64,000 bases of DNA from Nostoc sp. NIES-4103 (GTDB taxonomy: Bacteria; Cyanobacteriota; Cyanobacteriia; Cyanobacteriales; Nostocaceae). Where the stretch lies: contig NZ_AP018288.1 of the NCBI RefSeq assembly GCF_002368335.1, positions 866,607 through 930,606 on the forward strand. The letters run 5' to 3'. Below, piece after piece: positions 35,521 through 42,971 of the stretch (positions are counted from its first letter, which is position 1; each line of letters begins with the position of its first letter). The translations under genes and the position numbers were made by a program. Under the pieces are notes generated by a model. The model worked only from the letters and a program-made list of their open reading frames with translations. It did no database searches and was not told the origin of the DNA.

Positions 35521-37287
35521 ATGAGCAACTATATCAACCGAAGAGAATACATCAATACCTTTGGCCCTACCATTGGCGATCGCGTCCGTCTTGCAGACAC
35601 AGACTTGTTTATTGAAGTCGAACAGGATTATACTACTTACGGTGGTACTCTGTACGGTGAAGAAGTTAAGTTTGGCGGTGGTAAGGTAATTAGGGATGGG
35701 ATGGGACAATCGCCCATCACTAAAGACCAAAGCCCCAATGTTGCAGATGTGGTAATTACCAACGCTTTAATTCTCGATTGGACGGGCATTATTAAAGCAG
35801 ATGTCGGTATTCGAGATGGGATAATTTTCAAAATCGGTAAAGCAGGTAATCCCTACATTCAAGATATTCCCGAAGAACCCAACGACCCGGAAAATAGAGG
35901 TATTATCATCGGCCCGGGTACGGAAATTATTGCCGGCGAAGGTAAAATTCTCACTGCTGGGGGAATTGATACCCACATTCACTTTATTTGTCCCCAGCAA
36001 ATTGAAACAGCAATAGCTTCCGGTGTCACTACCATGATTGGCGGCGGTACTGGTTCCGCTACGGGTACCCTCGCCACAACTTGCACCCCAGGCCCTTGGA
36101 ATATTCACCGCATGTTACAAGCGGTTGATGACTTCCCAATTAATATTGGTTTGTTGGGCAAAGGCAATAGTAGCAAACCTGAAGGATTAGTGGAACAAGT
36201 TGCTGCTGGTGTCATCGGTTTAAAGTTGCATGAAGACTGGGGAACTACCCCCTATGCTATTGATAATTGTCTTAGTGTTGCAGATCAATATGATGTACAA
36301 GTCGCAATTCACACCGACTCACTCAATGAAGCGGGATTTGTCGAAAATACCATTGCTGCTTTTAAAAACCGGGTAATTCACACCTTCCATACTGAAGGCG
36401 CAGGTGGTGGACATGCGCCTGATATCCTGAAAGTTTGTAGTTTAAGTAATGTTTTACCTGCTTCTACTAATCCCACCCGTCCCTATACAATTAATACCTT
36501 TGACGAACATCTCGATATGTTGATGGTGTGTCATCACCTCGATAAAAACATTCGTGAAGATGTCAAATTTGCAGAATCGAGAATCCGTAAAGAAACTATA
36601 GCAGCAGAAGATATTTTGCATGATATGGGCATTATCAGCATTATGTCTTCTGACTCTCAGGCTATGGGAAGAGTAGGCGAGGTGATTACTCGCACTTGGC
36701 AAACAGCCCATAAAATGAAAATCCAAAAGGGATTGTTGCCATCTGCTAGCGATCGCTACCAAACCCATGATAATTTTAGGGCAAAACGCTACATTGCCAA
36801 ATACACCATTAACCCAGCGATCGCTCATGGCGTTGCAGATTATATTGGTTCAGTGGAAGTAGGCAAAATTGCAGATTTGTGTTTATGGAAACCGGCATTT
36901 TTTGGTGTGAAACCGGATACTGTAATTAAAGGAGGAATGATTGCTTGGTCACAAATGGGTGATCCAAATGCGAGTATCTCCACCCCAGAACCAGTTCATA
37001 TGCGTCCCATGTTTGGCAGTTTTGGCCGTGCAATAGCCGCAACTTCTATTACTTTCCTTTCCCAAACAGCTTTAGAACAAGATATACCTGAAAAATTACG
37101 CTTAAAAACTCGCACACTAGCAGTTTCTAAAACCCGTGAGTTGTCAAAAGCAGATATGAAACACAATGATGTGATTTTACCAATTGAAGTTGATCCAGAA
37201 ACTTTTGATGTTAGGGTAAATGGGAAATTATTAACTTGTGAACCTGCTACGTCTTTACCCATGACACAGCGTTATTTTTTGTTTTGA
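35521..37287 (+). CDS. ureC: Urease subunit alpha (catalytic)
   Basis: A 588-residue catalytic subunit. It has FGPTIGDRVRLADTDL at the N-terminus, the nickel ligand pair in THIHFICPQQ, the carbamylated Lys in GLKLHEDWG (about residue 235), HTDSLNEAGFVE, HTFHTEGAGGGHAPD and the mobile-flap region MVCHHLD, so the active site is complete. An insertion of about ten residues (EEPNDPENRG) precedes IIIGPGTEIIAGEG. The open frame begins 111 bases earlier, but that part is the dispersed repeat; ATG at 35521 is the family start. The gene lies 204 bases after ureF and last in the locus rather than next to ureAB, so it may need its own promoter. Confidence 0.97.
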   Translation: MSNYINRREYINTFGPTIGDRVRLADTDLFIEVEQDYTTYGGTLYGEEVKFGGGKVIRDGMGQSPITKDQSPNVADVVITNALILDWTGIIKADVGIRDGIIFKIGKAGNPYIQDIPEEPNDPENRGIIIGPGTEIIAGEGKILTAGGIDTHIHFICPQQIETAIASGVTTMIGGGTGSATGTLATTCTPGPWNIHRMLQAVDDFPINIGLLGKGNSSKPEGLVEQVAAGVIGLKLHEDWGTTPYAIDNCLSVADQYDVQVAIHTDSLNEAGFVENTIAAFKNRVIHTFHTEGAGGGHAPDILKVCSLSNVLPASTNPTRPYTINTFDEHLDMLMVCHHLDKNIREDVKFAESRIRKETIAAEDILHDMGIISIMSSDSQAMGRVGEVITRTWQTAHKMKIQKGLLPSASDRYQTHDNFRAKRYIAKYTINPAIAHGVADYIGSVEVGKIADLCLWKPAFFGVKPDTVIKGGMIAWSQMGDPNASISTPEPVHMRPMFGSFGRAIAATSITFLSQTALEQDIPEKLRLKTRTLAVSKTRELSKADMKHNDVILPIEVDPETFDVRVNGKLLTCEPATSLPMTQRYFLF

Positions 37288-37530
37288 ATTGATGATTGAT
37301 GATTGATGACTGCGGTGCGTTAGGCTTAACGCCGTAACGCACCCTACTGGACTGTCAAGACTAAATTTGTGCATTAACGTAGACGCGTAAGCGGCTTGCC
37401 GCAGGCTACCGCAGAGGCGCAGAGAACACAGAGATATTAGAGAAAATCTATTGCAACATTTTAGCCTTGCTACGCTACTACTGGCTTTACCAGCCCAATT
37501 CCCAATTCCCCATTCCCAATTCCCAATTCC
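37288..37530. repeat. Repeat-rich spacer with hairpin after ureC
   Basis: ATTGATG heptamers (about 37289-37310) are followed by a perfect 9-bp stem, GGTGCGTTA (37314-37322) and TAACGCACC (37335-37343), a possible terminator or dispersed hairpin. A CCGCAGAGGCGCAGAGAACA repeat (about 37411) and a CCCAATT heptamer array (about 37495-37532) complete the spacer. Confidence 0.65.
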
Positions 37531-38511
37531 CTACAACCATCGTTGTTGTTTAGCATAGGCAATACTACTAATTACTATTAATAATATGATGCTAATCACA
37601 AGAGGATAAGCCCAAGGTTGCTCTAATTCCGGCATATATTTGAAGTTCATTCCATAGAAGCCAGTAATAAAAGTGATTGGTAAGAATATGGTCGAGAGAA
37701 TAGTTAGGCGATTAATTCGTTCACTGGTTTTACTGGCAATATTATCGCGTTGAATTTCCATTAATTCTGACATCCAGGATCTCAGTGCTTGATATTCTTG
37801 CCAGAGATGGTCAACCTGATGAACCAATTCTTGATTGAATAATGCTTTCACTGGCTGGGTAATCCATGGGAAATCTTCGTAATTCATAATCGCCAAAAGT
37901 GACTTAATGCTTTGAAAATTACGCCGTCCAGAACGAGTAGATTGCCTCATGGCGGCAATTTTTTTATACGTTGATTCATCACCAGAATTAGCTAAAACTT
38001 CATCTTCTAAATCATCAAGTTGTCTAGAAATAAAATCAAATACACTATGATAATTATTTAAAATATCTTTTAATATGAGATATAATAGATAATCAACTCC
38101 CCATAGTTGAATATCTACAGTCCGCTTGTGAATATTGTTGATTAATATAGTTAAGACTTTGATTTCAGTGATTTCAAAGGTGATAATGAAATTAGTTCCA
38201 ACTACAATAGTGCCATGGGCCACCTGAAACTCTCGATTTTTTATTTGATGAGTTAGTATTTCATAACTATCAAATAAACAATCTTCCATATCTTCATCAA
38301 TTCCTGTAGGCGAATGGTTAAAAATCATGTCAACACGAGATGGATTGAGTCCAAAGTGGTTGACAATTTTAGCCGTTCCAGTGCGATCGCGGAAATGAAT
38401 GCAGCGCAACCATACCTGATGAGAACCATCAATCCTTTTCAGTACCGCATCAACATCCCAACTCGTGAATAATTCCAGGTGATTCTGCGAAAAGCTGAGA
38501 AGAATTAGCAT
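37531..38511 (-). CDS. corA: CorA family divalent-cation transporter
   Basis: A 326-residue CorA-type magnesium/cobalt channel. A long cytoplasmic N-terminal domain is followed by two C-terminal membrane helices. The signature GMN is in FYGMNFKYMPE, after ILSTIFLPITFITGF; the last helix ends with AYAKQQRWL. Length is normal. It probably acts as a pentamer for magnesium uptake. It is convergent with the urease locus; any functional link to nickel import is not supported by the sequence. Confidence 0.93.
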   Translation of the reverse strand: MLILLSFSQNHLELFTSWDVDAVLKRIDGSHQVWLRCIHFRDRTGTAKIVNHFGLNPSRVDMIFNHSPTGIDEDMEDCLFDSYEILTHQIKNREFQVAHGTIVVGTNFIITFEITEIKVLTILINNIHKRTVDIQLWGVDYLLYLILKDILNNYHSVFDFISRQLDDLEDEVLANSGDESTYKKIAAMRQSTRSGRRNFQSIKSLLAIMNYEDFPWITQPVKALFNQELVHQVDHLWQEYQALRSWMSELMEIQRDNIASKTSERINRLTILSTIFLPITFITGFYGMNFKYMPELEQPWAYPLVISIILLIVISSIAYAKQQRWL

Positions 38512-38862
38512 ATAGCAATCCTAATTGAGTTGAAATCAAATACGGTGACTCATATTGATCGATAATTTATTTGACTACACCCATACATAAAATGTCAAAG
38601 TTTACCAACATAGCAAACTTTTAGGCAAAAAGTTTGATTGCAATGCGATTGCCCCCACTGGTCTAATGATGGACATTAAGCAAAATGTCAAAAAGCAAAG
38701 CCACCGCTGCTGTTTAATGAGTTTGTGCAGGCGATCGCTAATCATTGCTGATGCTGAAACCCCCATGCATAGTGAAGTGGGGGTTGTTAAATCTAAAATC
38801 ACTGACTAGAGTTAATCTGGAGAAATTATAGAAGCTGGTAGCTCAGGGCTGACAACTAAACT
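38512..38862. other. Divergent spacer between corA and the ABC ATPase gene, with hairpin
   Basis: No gene. AACCCCCA at 38758-38765 and TGGGGGTT at 38778-38785 form an 8-bp stem with a 12-base loop, 77 bases before the ABC gene. It could be a leader hairpin, but no run of T follows, so I do not call a terminator. Confidence 0.5.
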
Positions 38863-40587
38863 ATGAGTGAAGCCTTACTTTGTATCAAAAATCTACGAGT
38901 TGCTTATCCTCGATCTGGTGGAGAAGAGTTGAGGTGGGCAGTTGATGATGTGTCTTTCACGTTGCAAGCTGGTGAAAGAATGGGATTGGTAGGAGAATCT
39001 GGTTGTGGTAAATCAACTATAGGACGAGCTGCAATGCGCTTGCTACCAGCCTCTAGCCAAGTTGAGGGACGAGTGACATTTCAGGGAAAATCGGTGTTTG
39101 ACTTAACACCACCTCAGTTGCGGAAATTTCGCGGGGAGGCGGTGGCGCTAATTTTCCAAGATCCGATGACACGCCTCGATCCGTTGATGACCATTGGTAA
39201 CCATTGTATTGAAACTTTACAGGCGCATTTACCAGAATTATCAGCGCGGGAAGCCAAACAAAAAGCACTTGCAACATTGGATAAAGTCAAGATTCCTGCT
39301 AGTCGTTGGAATCAGTATCCTCACGAGTTTAGCGGTGGGATGCGGCAAAGAGTAGCGATCGCTTTAGCTTTACTTTTGCAGCCTAAGTTAATTGTGGCAG
39401 ATGAACCCACCACTAGCTTAGATGTCACCGTCTCTGCCCAGATTTTACAAGAATTAACTCGACTGTGCGCTGAAGAAAATATGGGGCTGTTGCTGATTTC
39501 TCACGATTTGGCAATGGTAGCAGAATATTGCAATCACATTGGCGTGATGTATCACGGCAAAATAGTAGAAATGGGTTTGACAGAATCCGTATTTAAGCAA
39601 CCCCAGCACGAATACACGCGATCGCTTTTACAAGCTGCTTTGCACATTCAAACAGTAGACGAGACTGGGGGATTGGCGACTGGGGACTGGGGACTGGTGA
39701 CTGGGGATAGTTCCTCCCCAATACCCAATCCCCAATACCCAATCCCCAATACCCAATCACCATTACCCAATCCCCAATCCCCAATCCTGCGTGTCACAGA
39801 ACTAAAGCAGCATTACACCATAGAACCGAACTTGATTGAAAGACTGTTTAAAGGGCAAAGTCAGACAATTAAAGCAGTAGATGGTATTAACCTGGATCTG
39901 TATCCGGGGGAAATTCTGGGATTAGTCGGGGAATCAGGCTGTGGTAAGAGTACATTGTCACGGACAATATTACAACTGATACGTCCCACTGCTGGCAAAG
40001 TCGAGTTTTTAGGAAAAGATTTAACTAGCCTGTCGCGTCAAGAAATTCGTGCTGAACGGCGACAAATGCAAATGGTGTTTCAAGACCCCCATGCTTGCTT
40101 GAATCCAGCCATGACAGTGGGACAAAGTATAGCTGATCCTTTATTGATTCATCATATGGCTGATTCAGCCAAAGCAAAACAGCAGGTTTTGTGGATGCTT
40201 GAGAAAGTGGGATTAACACCGCCAGAAATTTATTATGAGCGTTATCCATCAGATTTATCTGGCGGACAGCAGCAGCGAGTTGCGATCGCTCGTGCTTTAA
40301 TTACTCATCCTAAACTGCTAATCTGCGATGAACCCGTGAGTATGTTAGACGCTAGCGTGCAGTCACAAGTGTTAGATTTGATGTTGCAGTTAAAGGAAGA
40401 GTTTGAGTTAACCTATTTATTCATCACTCATGACCTTTGGTTAGCAAGATTTTTGTGCGATCGTATAGCCGTGATGAATGGAGGAAAAATTGTAGAACTA
40501 GGCCCTACAAAACAGATTTTTGCCAATCCTCAGCATCCTTACACTAAAACCTTACTAGCTGCTGCACCCTTATTAGCACGCGCGTAA
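38863..40587 (+). CDS. Double ABC transporter ATPase (dipeptide/oligopeptide type, DppD-DppF fusion)
   Basis: A 574-residue protein with two complete ABC ATPase domains of the peptide/nickel importer class. Domain 1 (about 1-265) has GESGCGKST, signature FSGGMRQRV and Walker B LIVADEPTTS. Domain 2 (about 310-574) has GESGCGKST, LSGGQQQRV and LICDEPVSM. Each ends in the oligopeptide-type C-terminal segment (QHEYTRSLL, QHPYTKTLL). Between them about 40 residues of G/D/W and then P/N/Q/S-rich sequence are encoded by the heptamer repeat otherwise found between genes. No permease or binding-protein gene is adjacent, so substrate is unknown; nickel or peptides are possible. Confidence 0.88.
   Translation: MSEALLCIKNLRVAYPRSGGEELRWAVDDVSFTLQAGERMGLVGESGCGKSTIGRAAMRLLPASSQVEGRVTFQGKSVFDLTPPQLRKFRGEAVALIFQDPMTRLDPLMTIGNHCIETLQAHLPELSAREAKQKALATLDKVKIPASRWNQYPHEFSGGMRQRVAIALALLLQPKLIVADEPTTSLDVTVSAQILQELTRLCAEENMGLLLISHDLAMVAEYCNHIGVMYHGKIVEMGLTESVFKQPQHEYTRSLLQAALHIQTVDETGGLATGDWGLVTGDSSSPIPNPQYPIPNTQSPLPNPQSPILRVTELKQHYTIEPNLIERLFKGQSQTIKAVDGINLDLYPGEILGLVGESGCGKSTLSRTILQLIRPTAGKVEFLGKDLTSLSRQEIRAERRQMQMVFQDPHACLNPAMTVGQSIADPLLIHHMADSAKAKQQVLWMLEKVGLTPPEIYYERYPSDLSGGQQQRVAIARALITHPKLLICDEPVSMLDASVQSQVLDLMLQLKEEFELTYLFITHDLWLARFLCDRIAVMNGGKIVELGPTKQIFANPQHPYTKTLLAAAPLLARA
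39660..39790. repeat. Heptamer repeat inside a coding sequence (inverted halves)
   Basis: GGGGACTGGGGACTGG-type units on the left and CCCAATCCCCAATACCC-type units on the right occupy the linker of the double ABC ATPase in frame. This is the same unit family as at 943-1025 and 55930-56020, where it is intergenic. Confidence 0.85.
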
Positions 40588-40656
40588 ATTCAGTTAGGAG
40601 TTAGGAGTTAGGAGTTAAGAGTTAAGAGTTAGGAGTTAGGAGTTAGGAGTTGAGAG
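40588..40656. repeat. Heptamer tandem repeat (AGTTAGG type), left part
   Basis: About nine copies of a 7-base unit close to AGTTAGG follow the ABC ATPase gene. The array continues at 40823 beyond an inserted inverted-repeat element. Confidence 0.85.
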
Positions 40657-40659
40657 TTA

Positions 40660-40822
40660 GAGGATGTCTGAGAAGTATTCGGCTGTTATCTTAAGTACAT
40701 TCAGATCCCCCCTAACCCCCCTTAAAAAGGGGGGAACAAGAATTAAAGTCCCCCTTTTTAAGGGGGATTTAGGGAGATCTGAACTCATTTGATACATAGT
40801 TAAGGACTTTTCAGACATCCTC
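40660..40822. mobile_element. MITE-like element, 163 bp, inserted in a heptamer array
   Basis: The ends GAGGATGTCTGAGAAGT (40660) and ACTTTTCAGACATCCTC (ending 40822) are inverted repeats of 17 bases with one mismatch. TTA lies immediately outside both ends (40657-40659, 40823-40825), a possible 3-bp duplication that the host repeat makes ambiguous. Inside, 40701-40782 is a long palindrome of CAGATCCCCC...CTTTTTAAGGGGGA type, a common dispersed element in cyanobacterial genomes. No coding capacity. Confidence 0.75.
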
Positions 40823-40935
40823 TTAGGAGTTAGGAGTTAAAAGTTGGGAGTTAAGAGTTGAGAGTTAGGAACTATTCTCTTTGTCCCCATCTCCCTCATC
40901 CCCCTCATCTCCCCATCTCCCTCATCCCCCCATCC
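40823..40935. repeat. Heptamer repeat, right part, followed by CCCTCATC / CCCCATCT repeats
   Basis: The AGTTAGG array resumes to about 40870. It is followed by CTCATCCCC-type repeats up to the stop codon of the next, minus-strand gene. Confidence 0.75.
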
Positions 40936-41871
40936 CTAATCATCACTTCCCTCAATTAATTTACTTGTTCCTATGCCTGCACCATATAACTCAACAAATC
41001 GATGAAATAGTAACATACTTGCGTGATTGGAAAACTTATTTAATTTGAATAAACGCTCTATATTTATTTCAGCTAAATTACGTAGATAAGGCAAATCTTC
41101 AAACAGTGTTAAACAAGAAGCAAAATGTAATAAGATTTGCAGTAATGGTTTAGGCCAATCTAGGTCACTGTAAATCTCGATAAAGAATTGATGCTCATTC
41201 TCAGTTAACGGTAAGGCATTAAATATAACAATTATTCTTTTGTTATCGTAGACTGGAATACTTAGTTCAACAGTATAAGGATTATGTAGTATTAAATCTA
41301 CTTCCACAATTGGTTGTCTCCAAATTCTCAGAGGATTGACTGGAGAATCTAAAATTGTTTGAAACTTAATTATTCCACCAATACTTGTTGGTTGAAAATG
41401 ACTAACATGCAAAATTTTTAAGTTACTCAAACTAAAACTATGAACTGTTTCTAAATGTCTTAAATTCAGTAAATGGTAGATTTGACAAAGATAAGGGAAA
41501 GGTAAAATATACTCTTGGCTGATCATATGTCGCTTTTTCAACTCATAACCATTAGTTTGAGTTGGACAGAGACATACTTGATTTTGGCTAGCATCTAAAC
41601 TATTGTCTGGTTTCAAATATAGCCAACTCAGAAAGAAGAAAGAAGCTGTAACAAGCTGAAAAACTTCTATGGTAGATAAATATCCATCAGCAAATGCAGA
41701 CATACTCCTATCGGTGATGCCAAAAAGCCAAGAAGGAATACCTAATAGCCAAATACCTGTTCTCAATTGTCCGAGAAATAAAGAAAATCCTATTTCTATA
41801 GGTGTATTTCTTGTAGCATCCTCTATATTTTCTTCAGAAATATCATTGGATTTAACTATATTATTAGACAT
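40936..41871 (-). CDS. Hypothetical membrane-anchored protein
   Basis: A 311-residue protein I do not recognise. Two hydrophobic stretches near the N-terminus (about 28-50, FSLFLGQLRTGIWLLGIPSW, and about 67-85, VFQLVTASFFFLSWLYL) suggest membrane insertion. The remaining 220 residues are soluble with alternating beta-like segments and no known motif. The C-terminal 100 residues are Leu-rich helices. Base composition is AT-rich like the neighbours. It is flanked by repeats on both sides and has no operon partner. Confidence 0.6.
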   Translation of the reverse strand: MSNNIVKSNDISEENIEDATRNTPIEIGFSLFLGQLRTGIWLLGIPSWLFGITDRSMSAFADGYLSTIEVFQLVTASFFFLSWLYLKPDNSLDASQNQVCLCPTQTNGYELKKRHMISQEYILPFPYLCQIYHLLNLRHLETVHSFSLSNLKILHVSHFQPTSIGGIIKFQTILDSPVNPLRIWRQPIVEVDLILHNPYTVELSIPVYDNKRIIVIFNALPLTENEHQFFIEIYSDLDWPKPLLQILLHFASCLTLFEDLPYLRNLAEINIERLFKLNKFSNHASMLLFHRFVELYGAGIGTSKLIEGSDD

Positions 41872-42362
41872 AAAAAATCAACCATAAATATTCATAACTA
41901 TTTAGATACTAAATAAAACTTATAGAATCACCCTCTACCTTTAGCTGTAGACAAAAGGGGTAAATATTGCTAACTAAAACTCAAATATATTTTGTGATTA
42001 TGGCTACGAAATACTATTCAATTTTCATGTAATCTTGTGGTGAAGTTGTAGAACTTAAATCTTGCACTCCTAAGTAGGAGGCAGGAGGTGAAGCTGTTGC
42101 ACATCTTCAGCCTTGCATCGATTGCGATCTTCGCAGCGAAGCGCGAGTCTTCTCCCAAGGGGAGACGCTACGCTTTCCGAGCGTCACTGCACCAAGCCTA
42201 AAGGCAAAAGGCAGGAGATAAAAACTTTTCATATATTATTTTGAGTCCTGCGTTTTGTACCTCACTTCAAAGCAAACTGCTGTAATGGCAGTGGAAGCCT
42301 AGAATTACTAACGTAAACGCTGTATTATTTTTGAATATTTTTAACTTCTCTCCTAAACGGCA
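41872..42362. other. Spacer with palindromic dispersed repeats
   Basis: No gene. Bases 42120-42200 contain several nested palindromes (CTTCGCAGCGAAGCG, TCTCCCAAGGGGAGA, CTACGCTTTCCGAGCGT) typical of dispersed cyanobacterial repeats. The rest is AT-rich. Confidence 0.55.
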
Positions 42363-42860
42363 GTGATAACTATCCGCCACGCAACCGAAGCTGACTTGCC
42401 TACAATTGTGGCAATTTACAATGCTGCTGTTCCCAGCCGCATGGCAACGGCTGATTTAGAACCAGTGTCTGTAGAAAGTCGCCGTGCATGGTTTCAGGGG
42501 CGATCGCCCTCACAACGGCCACTTTGGGTAATTGAAGTAGAAGAAGTAATTGCTGGATGGCTGAGTTTTCAATCTTTTTATGGGCGACCAGCCTACAGCA
42601 CAACTGCCGAAATTAGTATTTATATTGCCCCAGCTTTTCATCGCCGTAGTTTAGGACGGCAACTCCTAACGCAAGCAATTCAGGAAAGCCCTCGTTTGGG
42701 TATAAAAACCTTAGTCTGCTTTATTTTTGCCCATAACCATCCTAGTTTAAAGCTCTTTGAAACCTTTGGTTTTCAAACCTGGGGACATTTGCCGCAAGTT
42801 GCAGAACTCGACGGTATTGAACGAGACTTGATGATCATGGGGCTGAGAATTGGGCAATAG
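42363..42860 (+). CDS. GNAT N-acetyltransferase, phosphinothricin acetyltransferase-like
   Basis: A 165-residue GNAT enzyme of the PAT group: ITIRHATEADLPTIVAIYNAAV at the N-terminus, the ARAY-like IAGWLSFQSFYGRPAY region, AEISIYIAPAFHRRSLGRQLL as the acetyl-CoA loop, and AHNHPSLKLFETFGF. PAT-group enzymes acetylate amino groups of small molecules such as phosphinothricin or methionine sulfoximine; the substrate here is unknown. The start is GTG. It stands alone before a repeat array. Confidence 0.88.
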   Translation: MITIRHATEADLPTIVAIYNAAVPSRMATADLEPVSVESRRAWFQGRSPSQRPLWVIEVEEVIAGWLSFQSFYGRPAYSTTAEISIYIAPAFHRRSLGRQLLTQAIQESPRLGIKTLVCFIFAHNHPSLKLFETFGFQTWGHLPQVAELDGIERDLMIMGLRIGQ

Positions 42861-42902
42861 TCAATAGTCAGTTGTCAATAGTCAGTTGTCATTTGTTTTT
42901 AT

Positions 42903-42965
42903 CCCCCATCTCCCCATCTCCCCATCTCCCCATCTCCCCATCTCCCCATCTCCCCATCTCCCTCA
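42903..42965. repeat. Octamer tandem repeat CCCCATCT
   Basis: About eight near-perfect copies of an 8-base CCCCATCT unit directly downstream of the NACHT gene, which ends at 42972. Confidence 0.9.
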
Positions 42966-42971
42966 TCCCCC

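Noticed and set aside
35503..37262. Several minus-strand frames across ureC
   Set aside because: They are antisense shadows of a well-supported gene with no recognisable product.
38758..38785. Hairpin before the ABC ATPase gene as a terminator or riboswitch
   Set aside because: The stem is good but lacks a T run, and no known aptamer pattern is seen.
42903..42965. CCCCATCT octamers as a CRISPR-like or telomere-like array
   Set aside because: The units are directly adjacent with no spacers, as in the usual cyanobacterial short tandem repeats.
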